In this document: piece after piece, positions 24,152-32,665 of the stretch
How positions within the stretch are numbered: the first letter of the stretch is position 1
Layout of the letters: each line of letters opens with the position of its first letter
NCBI GenBank assembly: GCA_905216025.1
Contig: CAJMSE010000003.1
Coordinates: forward strand, 62,001-126,000
Reading direction: 5' to 3'
DNA: 64,000 bases
From: an uncultured bacterium
Lineage (GTDB): Bacteria; Bacteroidota; Bacteroidia; Bacteroidales; Bacteroidaceae
The notes under the pieces: generated by a model
Database searches by the model: none
Seen by the model: the letters and a program-made list of their open reading frames with translations, nothing else
Told to the model about the DNA's origin: nothing
Position numbers and translations under genes: made by a program

Positions 24152-25135
24152 TCAGATTTTACCAAGGATGCGGTCCATGACCCAGTTGACAGGCGTTGCG
24201 GAGACGGCCGTGCACGTGCATACGCTCGTGCCCTGAAGGTGCTCCACAACATTCTTTATCAGCGGATGCTGCACGCACGGCGGGTTAGGCACCGTGATGC
24301 GTTGCTCCTCGCCTGTGGTGTAGAGCTTTATCGGGTCGTAGTTGAACACCGAGAAGCTCACCTGTCCTATATCTCCGATGACGTCTATCCTGTCTTCCTT
24401 AGCCGACTCATGCGCCGCAAAGCACCACGAGCCGCTGCCCGGCAGCCCGGTCTCGAAGCGGAAGCATGCGCTCACGGTGTCCTCGGCATCGTAAAGCCCG
24501 CCCCTGTTGGCGCATATTCCCGATGCTTCGGTGATGACACCGAAGAGATGCTGGAGCATGTCGAGCTGGTGGGAGGCAAGGTCATAGAAATATCCGCCGC
24601 CTGCAATGTCGGGGCGCAGGCGCCACGGCATCTCGGCACCGCTCTTGTAGTCGAGGTCGCGCGGCGGCACGGCGAAGCGTATCTGCACACTCATCACCTT
24701 ACCTATCGTCCCGCTGTCGATGATGCTTTTCACTTTTTGGAAATATGGGAGGTAGCGTCGGTAGTATGCCACGAAGCACGGCACGCCCGTCTGCTCGCTC
24801 ACCCTGTTCACCCTCGCACAGTCGTCGTAGCATGCGGCGAGGGGCTTCTCCACATATACCGGCTTGCCGGCACGCATGGCCATGATGGCAAACGTGGCGT
24901 GGCTCGACGGCGGCGTGGCAATGTATATCGCGTTGACTTCCGGGTCATCTATGAGCTCCTGTGGGTCGGTATACCACTTGCCGACACCGTGACGCTCGGC
25001 ATAGCTGCGTGCCTTGTCGCGCCCGCGGCTCATCACGGCCTCCACGAGCGAGCCTTCGACCTCGCTGAAAGCCGGTCCGCTCTTTTTCTCGGTGACCTCT
25101 CCGCAGCCTATGAATCCCCACTTTATTATTTTCAT
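24152..25135 (-). CDS. Gfo/Idh/MocA family oxidoreductase
   Basis: A 327-residue NAD(P)-dependent sugar or polyol dehydrogenase-like protein. The N-terminal Rossmann start is IIKWGFIGCGEVTEKKSG (GxGxVT type). The catalytic EKP motif is in PVYVEKPLAACYDDC, and a later YYDLASHQLDMLQHLFG-like segment carries the conserved His. No signal peptide. The substrate cannot be read. Its promoter box faces that of the next gene at close range. Confidence 0.9.
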   Translation of the reverse strand: MKIIKWGFIGCGEVTEKKSGPAFSEVEGSLVEAVMSRGRDKARSYAERHGVGKWYTDPQELIDDPEVNAIYIATPPSSHATFAIMAMRAGKPVYVEKPLAACYDDCARVNRVSEQTGVPCFVAYYRRYLPYFQKVKSIIDSGTIGKVMSVQIRFAVPPRDLDYKSGAEMPWRLRPDIAGGGYFYDLASHQLDMLQHLFGVITEASGICANRGGLYDAEDTVSACFRFETGLPGSGSWCFAAHESAKEDRIDVIGDIGQVSFSVFNYDPIKLYTTGEEQRITVPNPPCVQHPLIKNVVEHLQGTSVCTCTAVSATPVNWVMDRILGKI

Positions 25136-25155
25136 AATAAGTATTAATTATGTGG

Positions 25156-25163
25156 CAAAGATA
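25156..25163 (-). promoter_or_regulatory. -7 box of the oxidoreductase operon
   Basis: TATCTTTG on the minus strand, 20 nt before ATG 25135. It is only 12 nt from the facing box at 25176. Confidence 0.6.
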
Positions 25164-25175
25164 CGAAAAAAACGC

Positions 25176-25183
25176 TACCTTTG
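25176..25183 (+). promoter_or_regulatory. -7 box of the membrane protein-hisB unit
   Basis: TACCTTTG on the plus strand, 32 nt before ATG 25216. Its upstream region overlaps the facing promoter. Confidence 0.6.
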
Positions 25184-25215
25184 CAATAATGTAAAAGGAT
25201 TAATAGCAAAAAATA

Positions 25216-26184
25216 ATGGAAAATAACATTGACAGCAAAGCGCTGATGAAACCGCGCAATGCAGGCGAATGTATCAAGGACGGCATCCTGCTTCTTGCCG
25301 GCAACTTCAAGAGCGTGTTCAAGGCGTCGTGGCTTGCCGCCGCTGCATATTCACTGATATCCTCTGCCCTCGGCACGCTATGCGTCATGCACATGCCGCG
25401 CATTACCGCCGGCATGATGGGCGGAATACCTGAAGCCCCTACGGAGCTGTACGCCACCATGTGGACCATAATATTGCTCATCGTCACCGGCGGCATTGCC
25501 GAACTCCTGTTCTATTCCTGCGGAGTGTCGCTGCTGCGCTTCCATAAGGAAAAGGCGGAAATAAGCAAGGCCGGAAAGTGGCTTTCATTCGACCTCAAGG
25601 CTGCATGGCGCACGCTCAAGATACAGATTCCCTGCTGTCTGGTTGTAATTGCAGGCATTGCCGCCGTCACATTAGCATGCCCCCGTCTGGCGGCCATGAT
25701 CGGAGGTAACCCGGCATCGGCGGCTACTGCGGCCGTAATCCTGTGCGGATACGTGGCCGTATGCCTGCTGATGATGCCTATGACCATAGGAGCTATGAGA
25801 TACATGCTCGAAGACGGCGTAAGACTGACAGATGCGGTAAGATACGGATACGGCAAGGGGATAGCCCGGATACCGCTCATAACGGGCGTGGTGTTCGTCA
25901 GCCTTTGCCTCATCGCTCTGTCCGGTGCCCTCCTGTCACTGCCCGCACAGACTCTCGTGACGGCAAACTGGATGGCCTATCTCGGAACCGTCAACGGCGA
26001 CCCGCTCGGAATGCCGGGATATATGACTGTGCTCACAGCCACCACTTTCGCCATCACTGGATTCATACAGGCATACGTAAGGATGCCGCTGGTCTTCACC
26101 ACATATTATCTTTACGGCTCTATCGAGTGCAGGACACAGGCTAAGGAAAAAGACGAAACAACACAAAAGGAAAGCAACAAATGA
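25216..26184 (+). CDS. Polytopic membrane protein of unknown function
   Basis: A 322-residue integral membrane protein with about six hydrophobic helices (for example AAAAYSLISSALGTLC, TIILLIVTGGIAELLF, CCLVVIAGIAAVTLA, ATAAVILCGYVAVCLLMMP). The N-terminus starts MENNIDSKALMKPRNAGECI and the C-terminus is a charged tail. Layout resembles uncharacterised DUF975-like or glycerophosphoryl-diesterase membrane-domain proteins, but I cannot assign a family. The stop overlaps the hisB start by 4 nt (ATGA), so it leads a two-gene unit with hisB; a functional tie is not evident. Confidence 0.75.
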   Translation: MENNIDSKALMKPRNAGECIKDGILLLAGNFKSVFKASWLAAAAYSLISSALGTLCVMHMPRITAGMMGGIPEAPTELYATMWTIILLIVTGGIAELLFYSCGVSLLRFHKEKAEISKAGKWLSFDLKAAWRTLKIQIPCCLVVIAGIAAVTLACPRLAAMIGGNPASAATAAVILCGYVAVCLLMMPMTIGAMRYMLEDGVRLTDAVRYGYGKGIARIPLITGVVFVSLCLIALSGALLSLPAQTLVTANWMAYLGTVNGDPLGMPGYMTVLTATTFAITGFIQAYVRMPLVFTTYYLYGSIECRTQAKEKDETTQKESNK

Positions 26185-27251
26185 AAAAGGTTTTATTCAT
26201 CGACAGGGACGGGACGCTGATTGAGGAGCCCGCAGACGAACAGATAGACTCGTTCGACAAACTGAAGTTCACCGAGGGCATGTTCAGGAACCTCGCGTTC
26301 CTGCGCTCGAAGGGCGACTTCGAGTTCGTCATGGTGTCCAACCAGGACGGACTGGGCACGGCATCGTTTCCGGAAGACACGTTCTGGCCGGTGCACAACT
26401 TCATCATGCAGACGCTTGCGGGCGAGGGAATCACGTTCGACGACGTGCTCATAGACCGCCACTTCCCCGAAGACAACGCCCCGACGCGCAAGCCTGGGAC
26501 TGCCCTCGTGCGCAAATATATGGACGACCCCGGCTACGACATGGCCGGAAGCTACGTCATAGGAGACAGGGACACCGACCGGCAGTTTGCCGAAAACATC
26601 GGCTGCAAGGCCCTGATTCTCGGCCGCGACGGCATGACGTGGGACAGGATAAAGGACATCATCTTTGCCGGAGAGCGCACAGCGGAGGTCGTCCGCACGA
26701 CGAAGGAGACCGACATCACCGTCCGTCTGAACATCGACGGCACGGGACAGTGCGACATCGCCACGGGCCTCGGCTTCTTCGATCACATGCTCGAGCAGAT
26801 TGCCCACCACGGAATGATGGACCTCACCGTACACACGGCGGGCGACCTGCACGTGGATGAGCACCACACCATCGAGGATACGGCCATCGCTTTGGGCGAG
26901 TGCATCCTCAAGGCACTCGGCAGCAAGCGCGGCATAGAGCGCTACGGGTTCTGCCTTCCCATGGACGACAGCCTGTGCTCGGTGGCCCTCGACTTCGGCG
27001 GGCGCCCGTGGCTTGTGTGGGATGCGGAGTTCCATCGCGAGCGCATAGGCGACATGCCGACCGAGATGTTCTTGCATTTCTTCAAGAGTCTGAGCGACAG
27101 CGCGCGCATGAACCTCAACATCCGAGCACGCGGCGACAACGAGCATCACAAGATAGAGGGAATCTTCAAGGCACTGGCCCGCAGCCTGCGCATGGCCGTG
27201 CGCCGCGACGTGTTCCACTATGAGCTGCCCAGTTCGAAGGGAATGCTGTGA
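26181..27251 (+). CDS. hisB: Bifunctional histidinol-phosphatase / imidazoleglycerol-phosphate dehydratase
   Basis: Two steps of histidine synthesis in one 356-residue protein. The N-terminal HAD phosphatase (about 1-165) has FIDRDGTLIEEP and VIGDRDTDRQFAENIG. The C-terminal dehydratase (about 170-356) has LGFFDHMLEQIAHHG, DEHHTIEDTAIALGE and DNEHHKIEGIFKALARSLR, the metal-binding His motifs. The zinc loop of the E. coli phosphatase domain (CxH...CxC before RKP) reads IDRHFPEDNAPTRKPG here, with no Cys. It is separated from hisGDC by an inverted gene and overlaps the upstream membrane protein gene. Confidence 0.95.
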   Translation: MKKVLFIDRDGTLIEEPADEQIDSFDKLKFTEGMFRNLAFLRSKGDFEFVMVSNQDGLGTASFPEDTFWPVHNFIMQTLAGEGITFDDVLIDRHFPEDNAPTRKPGTALVRKYMDDPGYDMAGSYVIGDRDTDRQFAENIGCKALILGRDGMTWDRIKDIIFAGERTAEVVRTTKETDITVRLNIDGTGQCDIATGLGFFDHMLEQIAHHGMMDLTVHTAGDLHVDEHHTIEDTAIALGECILKALGSKRGIERYGFCLPMDDSLCSVALDFGGRPWLVWDAEFHRERIGDMPTEMFLHFFKSLSDSARMNLNIRARGDNEHHKIEGIFKALARSLRMAVRRDVFHYELPSSKGML

Positions 27252-27264
27252 CACAGGATTGTTA

Positions 27265-27374
27265 CCTGCGGCACGTAACAGTGTAACGAATGGCACGTAA
27301 CAGTGTGACCTGCGGCACGTAACAGTGTGACGCGTGGCACGTAACAGTGTGACGGGCGGCACATAACAAAATAA
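27265..27374. repeat. Tandem array of five 22-bp units
   Basis: Five consecutive 22-bp units at 27265, 27287, 27309, 27331 and 27353, sharing GGCACGTAACAGTGTGA with variable first five bases (CCTGC, CGAAT, CCTGC, CGCGT, CGGGC); the last unit is degenerate. The array starts 13 nt after the hisB stop and runs straight into the terminator stem. Confidence 0.85.
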
Positions 27375-27410
27375 CGGGCAGCCCGCTACGATATGGCGGG
27401 CTGCCCGTTA
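27372..27410 (+). terminator. Bidirectional terminator between hisB and the MltF-like gene
   Basis: Perfect 15-bp stem TAACGGGCAGCCCGC/GCGGGCTGCCCGTTA around a 9-nt loop, ending 5 nt before the MltF-like gene's stop region. The plus-strand flank is CTATTCTAAATCTTATATTTC. Confidence 0.7.
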
Positions 27411-27415
27411 CTATT

Positions 27416-28615
27416 CTAAATCTTATATTTCTTCTTTTCACGCAGGGCCTTGCGCGGTTCCATGAAGCCGCCATGACCGCCCTTCGGGCCTCCCACGCCG
27501 CGGTAAGACTGCCAGCGGCGGCGGATATTGTCCACGTAACCGACGGTCTCCGAGCCCCTCATGTATCCGTATTTCACAATCGGGTCGCGGTAGTAGCGCG
27601 GCTCGCTGAGCAGGAGCACGTAGCGCGACACCTCGTCCCAGCGGTGCGGGTTGCGGCCGTCGCGAGCGGCGAGGGCCATAGCGTCGCGTATGTGGTGGTA
27701 GCCGCCGTTATAGCATGCGAGCACGAAGTTGGTCCGCTCGCTGCGGTCTTTTATGTCGGTGAACTTGCCTTCAAGCTGTCCTATATATCTCGCGGCGGCG
27801 GCGATGTTGCTCTCCGGGTCGTAAATCTTTGACTGCGGCAGTCCGAGCCGTTCGGCCGTGGATGGCATTATCTGCATCAGTCCGCAGGCTCCGGCCCACG
27901 AACGGGCCCGCGGGTCGAAGGTCGACTCCTGATAGCACTGCGCCGCCATGAGCCTCCAGTCCCAGCGGATGGGCCGGCAGTAGGTCATGAAAAGTCCGTC
28001 GTAGCGCGATATCACCCCGCCGCTGCGGTTCAGCATGGGCGAGTAGACATGGCGGCGGACACTGCGCGAGCTGAGCAGGAAGGCCTCCTCGCGGCGCACC
28101 CCGTCGAGCACCTTCGCCCCGTACCACGAGCGCAGCTCGGCGGCCAAATCGTCCTTACCCTCGCCGACGACCCACCCCAGCGGCCTTCCGCCTACGGAGT
28201 CGCCCATGAAAATCATCTGTCCGAGACTGTCTTTCCCTGCCGCAAGAGCCTTGCGGGAAAGGCAGTAGGCAATGAGGTCGGCATCGCCGGCGGCCAGCCG
28301 CGACAGCATCTCCGACGTGTCGCGGCACACCTCCATCCTGAGACTTACTCCCAGCCTGTCCGCCAGTTTCTGGCAGAGCAGATACTGCACGCCGAGCTTG
28401 CGCCCGCGGTAGTCGTAGTACGACTCCGGACCGCTGAGCGTGAGAGCTATCAGCTCGCCCGCCGCCACAATATTATCAAGGTCGAAATCTTCCGACAGGG
28501 CCTCATCGCAGGCTGTCTCGCCCCACGGCGCCACCGTTTTGTCTTCCTTCTGCGCCGTGCACGCCCCGAGAACGAGGGCCGCGGCCACGGCGGCAGATGT
28601 CATTCTGTAATACAC
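27416..28615 (-). CDS. MltF-like lytic transglycosylase lipoprotein
   Basis: A 399-residue lipoprotein (lipobox ALVLGACTA, Cys at about residue 19) with two domains as in MltF. A periplasmic solute-binding-like domain (about 50-230; RKLGVQYLLCQKLADRLGVSL) is followed by a C-terminal SLT domain with the catalytic Glu in AAQCYQESTFDPRARS and then GACGLMQIMPSTAERLG and LACYNGGYHHIRDA. It cleaves peptidoglycan glycan strands, forming 1,6-anhydro ends. It lies in opposite orientation between hisB and hisGDC and has its own -7 box at 28657-28664. Confidence 0.92.
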   Translation of the reverse strand: MYYRMTSAAVAAALVLGACTAQKEDKTVAPWGETACDEALSEDFDLDNIVAAGELIALTLSGPESYYDYRGRKLGVQYLLCQKLADRLGVSLRMEVCRDTSEMLSRLAAGDADLIAYCLSRKALAAGKDSLGQMIFMGDSVGGRPLGWVVGEGKDDLAAELRSWYGAKVLDGVRREEAFLLSSRSVRRHVYSPMLNRSGGVISRYDGLFMTYCRPIRWDWRLMAAQCYQESTFDPRARSWAGACGLMQIMPSTAERLGLPQSKIYDPESNIAAAARYIGQLEGKFTDIKDRSERTNFVLACYNGGYHHIRDAMALAARDGRNPHRWDEVSRYVLLLSEPRYYRDPIVKYGYMRGSETVGYVDNIRRRWQSYRGVGGPKGGHGGFMEPRKALREKKKYKI

Positions 28616-28656
28616 CGATGTATCGTTTAAATATCCAAACCATTACAATTTAAATG

Positions 28657-28664
28657 CAAAAGTA
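28657..28664 (-). promoter_or_regulatory. -7 box of the MltF-like gene
   Basis: TACTTTTG on the minus strand, 41 nt before ATG 28615; back to back with the hisG promoter. Confidence 0.55.
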
Positions 28665-28696
28665 GTCATTTTCTTGCATAATAACGTATTTTTAAG

Positions 28697-28704
28697 TACT
28701 TTTG
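28697..28704 (+). promoter_or_regulatory. -7 box of hisGDC
   Basis: TACTTTTG with a TTG 20 nt upstream, 28 nt before the hisG ATG. The leader is too short for a T-box or his leader peptide. Confidence 0.6.
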
Positions 28705-28732
28705 CAAACGATTTTAAGATAATAAAGCAATT

Positions 28733-29584
28733 ATGTTACGTATCGCAGTACAATCGAAAGGCCGTCTCTCCGACGACACGATGAACCTTCTCTCGGAAGC
28801 CGACATCAAGGTGGGACAGAGCAAGCGCACCCTCCTGGTGCAGTCTACAAACTTTCCGCTCGAGGTGCTCTACCTGCGCGACGACGATATTCCGCAGAGC
28901 GTGGCCGCCGGAGTGGCAGACATCGGCATCGTGGGCGAGAACGAACTGGCCGAAAGCGGCGAGGACGTCGAGACGGTGTCGCCGCTGGGATTCAGCGCCT
29001 GCCGCCTGTCGCTGGCCATCCCGAAGGAAGCCGACTACGACGGACCGGCATGGTTTGACGGAAAGAAGATAGCCACATCATACCCCAACATACTTAGGAA
29101 ATACCTCGAAGAGCAAGGCATCAGCGCCGAGATACACGTCATCACGGGCAGCGTCGAGATTTCTCCCGGCATCGGACTGGCCGACGGAATATTCGACATC
29201 GTCAGCAGCGGGTCGACCCTTGTGAGCAATAATCTCAAGGAAGTGGAGGTCGTAATGCGCAGCGAGGCCGTGCTCATTGCGAACCGAGGGATGAGCAGTG
29301 AGAAGAGGAAGACGCTGGGAGAGATGCTCTTCCGCTTCGAGGCCGTACGCAATGCGGAGGACAAGAAGTATGTGCGCATGAACGCGCCGAAAAGCCGTCT
29401 GGACGACATCGTCAGCGTGCTGCCGGGTCTGAAGAGCCCGACCATCATCCCGCTGGCCGACGAGGAGTGGTGCTCGGTGCACACGGTACTCGACCAAAAG
29501 CGGTTCTGGGAGATAATAGGAAAACTGAAGGAGATGGGCGCGCAGGGCATACTCGTCACTCCCATCGAGAAGATGATATACTAA
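28733..29584 (+). CDS. hisG: ATP phosphoribosyltransferase, long form
   Basis: First enzyme of histidine synthesis, joining ATP and PRPP. At 283 residues it is the long HisG form with a C-terminal ACT-like regulatory domain (about 210-283; LADEEWCSVHTVLDQKRFW), so feedback by histidine is expected. Catalytic features: GRLSDDTMNLL at the N-terminus, GVADIGIVGENEL, and DGIFDIVSSGSTLVSNNL, the PRPP loop. No hisZ is needed for the long form. It leads hisG-hisD-hisC, with hisD starting 4 nt after its stop. Confidence 0.97.
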   Translation: MLRIAVQSKGRLSDDTMNLLSEADIKVGQSKRTLLVQSTNFPLEVLYLRDDDIPQSVAAGVADIGIVGENELAESGEDVETVSPLGFSACRLSLAIPKEADYDGPAWFDGKKIATSYPNILRKYLEEQGISAEIHVITGSVEISPGIGLADGIFDIVSSGSTLVSNNLKEVEVVMRSEAVLIANRGMSSEKRKTLGEMLFRFEAVRNAEDKKYVRMNAPKSRLDDIVSVLPGLKSPTIIPLADEEWCSVHTVLDQKRFWEIIGKLKEMGAQGILVTPIEKMIY

Positions 29585-29588
29585 GAGA

Positions 29589-30872
29589 ATGAGAATCGTC
29601 AGATATCCGGCCGCTGACCAGTGGGCCGAAATAGTGAGACGCCCCACGGCAGACATGACCGCCCTCAACGCGACGGTGGCGCAGGTGCTCGCCGACGTGA
29701 GGGAGCGGGGCGACCGTGCCGTCGCCGAATATGAGGAGAAGTTCGACCACGTCAGCCTCGGGAGCCTCGCCGTAAGCGACGGAGAGATGGCAGAGGCATG
29801 GCAGAGCGTCAGCGAGGAGCTGAAGGGCGCCATACGGCTGGCATACGAGAACATCCGTGCCTTCCACAGCGCGCAGCGCTTCGAGGGCGTGAAGACAGAG
29901 ACGATGCCGGGCGTCAGCTGCTGGCAGAGGAGCGTTCCGATAGAGCGCGTGGGCCTGTACATCCCCGGCGGCACGGCGCCGCTGTTCAGCACGGTGCTCA
30001 TGCTCGCCACGCCGGCAAGGATAGCGGGATGCAGCGAGATAGTGCTGTGCACACCACCCGACCGTAACGGAAAGATAAACCCGGCCATACTCGTGGCCGC
30101 CGGGACGGCCGGAGTAAGCCGGATATTCAAGGCCGGAGGCGTGCAGGCCATCGGAGCCATGGCCTACGGCACGGAGACGGTGCCCAAGGTGTACAAGATT
30201 TTCGGACCGGGAAACCAGTATGTCATGGCGGCGAAGCAGCACGTGAGCCTGCACGACGTGGCCATCGACATGCCGGCAGGACCCTCCGAGGTGTGCGTCA
30301 TCGCCGACGGAAAGGCCGACGCGGCATTCATCGCCGCCGACATGCTGTCGCAGGCCGAGCACGGCAGAGACTCGCAGGCCATTCTCATCACCACGTCGGA
30401 GGAGACTCTGAGCCGCGTTGAGGAAGAGATAGGCAGGCAGCTCGAGGCCCTTCCGCGCAGGGACATCGCGGCGGAGGCTGTCGGAAACAGCGTGCTCGTG
30501 CTCGTGAAAGACATGGACGAGGCCATGGCGCTGAGCAACGCATACGCCCCGGAGCATCTCATAATACAGACGGAAGACTACGAAAGGCTGGCGGAGAAGG
30601 TGGTGAACGCTGGCAGCGTGTTCCTCGGCAAGTATGCCTGCGAGAGTGCGGGTGACTATGCGAGCGGCACGAACCATACCCTGCCGACCCACGGATATGC
30701 CACGGCATACAGCGGGGTGAACCTCGACAGCTACTGCCGGAAGATTACTTTCCAGCACATCACCGAGGAAGGGGTGCGCAACATAGGCCCGGCGGTGGAG
30801 ACGATGGCGGCCGCCGAGCAGCTCGACGCCCACAGGAACGCGATGAGCATACGCCTGAAAAGCATTGAATGA
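29589..30872 (+). CDS. hisD: Histidinol dehydrogenase
   Basis: Zinc-dependent NAD enzyme oxidising histidinol to histidine, last step of the pathway. 427 residues, usual length. Motifs: ERVGLYIPGGTAPLFSTVLM, KIFGPGNQYVMAAKQ, DMPAGPSEVCVIAD, DMLSQAEHGRDSQAILIT (zinc-binding Gln/His) and GTNHTLPTHGYATAYSG. The stop overlaps the hisC start (ATGA), showing translational coupling. Confidence 0.98.
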   Translation: MRIVRYPAADQWAEIVRRPTADMTALNATVAQVLADVRERGDRAVAEYEEKFDHVSLGSLAVSDGEMAEAWQSVSEELKGAIRLAYENIRAFHSAQRFEGVKTETMPGVSCWQRSVPIERVGLYIPGGTAPLFSTVLMLATPARIAGCSEIVLCTPPDRNGKINPAILVAAGTAGVSRIFKAGGVQAIGAMAYGTETVPKVYKIFGPGNQYVMAAKQHVSLHDVAIDMPAGPSEVCVIADGKADAAFIAADMLSQAEHGRDSQAILITTSEETLSRVEEEIGRQLEALPRRDIAAEAVGNSVLVLVKDMDEAMALSNAYAPEHLIIQTEDYERLAEKVVNAGSVFLGKYACESAGDYASGTNHTLPTHGYATAYSGVNLDSYCRKITFQHITEEGVRNIGPAVETMAAAEQLDAHRNAMSIRLKSIE

Positions 30873-31918
30873 CGAAGAAAATGAAAAGCTTAGAAGAACT
30901 CACAAGACCGAATATATGGAGCCTTGCACCGTACAGCAGCGCAAGGGATGAATACAGCGGACATGAGGCTAAGGTGTTTCTCGATGCCAACGAGAACCCA
31001 TACAACAGCCCGTACAACAGGTATCCCGACCCGCTGCAGAAGGAACTGAAAGCCGAAATGGCGAAGGTGAAGGGCGTGCCGGCAGAGAATATCTTTCTCG
31101 GCAACGGAAGCGACGAGGCCATCGACCTGCCCTACAGGTGCTTCACGCGCCCCGGAAAGGACAACGTCGTGGCCATAGAGCCTACCTACGGCATGTACAA
31201 GGTGTGCGCAGACATCAACGATGTGGAGTACAGGGCGGTGACGTTAGACGACGGCTACCGGCTGAACGCCGGCCGGATTCTCGACGCTTGCGACGCCGAC
31301 ACGAAGCTGATATGGCTCTGCACCCCCAACAACCCCACGGGAAACAGTCTCGACCAGGACGAGATCGTCAGGGTGATAACGGCGTTCGAGGGCATCGTCA
31401 TCATCGACGAGGCCTACAGCGACTTCTCGCGCAACAGGCCGTTCCGCCACCGCCTGGCCGAATTTCCCAACCTGATAGTACTCAACACGATGAGCAAGGC
31501 ATGGGGATGCGCGGCCATAAGGCTCGGCATGGCCTTCGCATCGAAAGAGATCATAGGCATCTTCAACAAGGTGAAATATCCCTACAACGTGAACCTGCTC
31601 ACGCAGCGGCAGGCTCTCGAGGCGCTGAAAGACCCGTTCGAGACAGACCGCTGGGTGAAGACTATACTCACGGAGCGGGCCCGCGTGATGGACGCTTTCC
31701 GCCTGCTGCCTATCTGTGACAAGGTGTTCCCCACGGATTCAAACTTCTTCCTCGCACGCATGACCGGCGCACAGGCCATTTACGACTATCTCGTGGGCAA
31801 GGGGATAATAGTGCGCAACCGCACGCGCGTCACCCTATGCGACAACTGCCTGCGCATAACGGTGGGCACAAGAAGCGAAAACAACGAACTGCTCGCCGCA
31901 CTGCGGCAATACCGCTGA
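30869..31918 (+). CDS. hisC: Histidinol-phosphate aminotransferase
   Basis: PLP enzyme converting imidazole-acetol phosphate to histidinol phosphate. 349 residues. Motifs: FLDANENPYNSPYNRYPDP, FLGNGSDEAIDL, CTPNNPTGNSLD, IDEAYSDFSRN and NTMSKAWGCAAIRLG with the PLP lysine. The start overlaps hisD by 4 nt; an internal ATG at 30881 (MKSLEE) is an alternative. Last gene of this cluster, followed by a 20-bp perfect hairpin. hisB is the only other his gene in the window; hisH, A, F and I are absent. Confidence 0.97.
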   Translation: MTKKMKSLEELTRPNIWSLAPYSSARDEYSGHEAKVFLDANENPYNSPYNRYPDPLQKELKAEMAKVKGVPAENIFLGNGSDEAIDLPYRCFTRPGKDNVVAIEPTYGMYKVCADINDVEYRAVTLDDGYRLNAGRILDACDADTKLIWLCTPNNPTGNSLDQDEIVRVITAFEGIVIIDEAYSDFSRNRPFRHRLAEFPNLIVLNTMSKAWGCAAIRLGMAFASKEIIGIFNKVKYPYNVNLLTQRQALEALKDPFETDRWVKTILTERARVMDAFRLLPICDKVFPTDSNFFLARMTGAQAIYDYLVGKGIIVRNRTRVTLCDNCLRITVGTRSENNELLAALRQYR

Positions 31919-31936
31919 CCGGCGGCAGAAACGGAA

Positions 31937-31991
31937 ATATCGTCAGACAGACTGTTTATTGTCTTCACGGCAACAGTCTGTCTGACGATAT
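31937..31991 (+). terminator. Bidirectional terminator between hisC and aat
   Basis: Perfect 20-bp inverted repeat starting ATATCGTCAGACAGAC, arms at 31937-31956 and 31972-31991, loop 15 nt, followed by TCTCTTG. It lies between convergent genes. Confidence 0.8.
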
Positions 31992-32020
31992 TCTCTTGTC
32001 TATAGAATGATTGTCAGCCG

Positions 32021-32665
32021 CTAATCCGAAGATATTATCTTCATATACTCATCATAACTGATATTCCGTCCGCCCATGCTTTTCAGGTGCGGGGTCTCAA
32101 ACTGGCAGTCTATCAGCTGTCCGCCATGGGCTGCGAAGAACCGCGCGAGGTGTATCAGGGCGAGCTTGCTCGCACTCGGGACGAGCGAGAACATGCTCTC
32201 TCCGAAGAACGAACGGCCTATGGCGACGCCGTAAAGGCCGCCCACAAGGCGGTCGCCGTCCCATACCTCAACGCTCGCGGCAAGGTTCTGGCCGTGCAGG
32301 CGGATGTATGCTTCCATCATGTCGCCGCCCAGCCACGCTCCCTCCTCCTCTATACGCAGGCTGCTGCACGCGTTTATCACACCCTCAAAGTTTTCATTAA
32401 AACTCACGCGGTAGCGCCCCTTGTTCATCAGCGCGCGCATGGAGTGCGACACATGGATTTCCTCGGGGAAGATTACGAAGCGCTCCATAGGGCAGTACCA
32501 CATCGGTTCGGCCGAGTAATGGAACGGATACCAGGGAAAGATGCCGTTGCTGTAGGCCAGCAGCAGGCGGTCCGTGCTCAGGTCGCCGCCTACGGCAAAG
32601 AGGCCGTCGGGCTCGCCGAGCCGCGGGTCGGGAAAGGAGATGCTATCGTCAAGACGGAATATCAT
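32021..32665 (-). CDS. aat: Leucyl/phenylalanyl-tRNA-protein transferase
   Basis: Adds Leu or Phe from tRNA to proteins with N-terminal Arg or Lys, creating an N-degron. 214 residues, family length. Motifs: FPDPRLGEPDGLFAVGGDLS, YSNGIFPWYP, MWYCPMERFVIFPEEIHVS and GGLYGVAIGRSFFGESMFS. The start overlaps the clpA stop by 4 nt. It sits at the end of clpS-clpA-aat, so substrate marking, recognition and unfolding are encoded together. Confidence 0.97.
   Translation of the reverse strand: MIFRLDDSISFPDPRLGEPDGLFAVGGDLSTDRLLLAYSNGIFPWYPFHYSAEPMWYCPMERFVIFPEEIHVSHSMRALMNKGRYRVSFNENFEGVINACSSLRIEEEGAWLGGDMMEAYIRLHGQNLAASVEVWDGDRLVGGLYGVAIGRSFFGESMFSLVPSASKLALIHLARFFAAHGGQLIDCQFETPHLKSMGGRNISYDEYMKIISSD

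Noticed and set aside
26193..27362. A 389-codon minus-strand frame opposite hisB
   Set aside because: It is antisense to a firmly identified hisB, begins inside the tandem repeat array (giving a repeated N-terminus) and has no motifs.
27265..27374. A CRISPR array
   Set aside because: Units are directly tandem (22 bp) with only five variable bases, so there are no spacers, and no cas genes are near.
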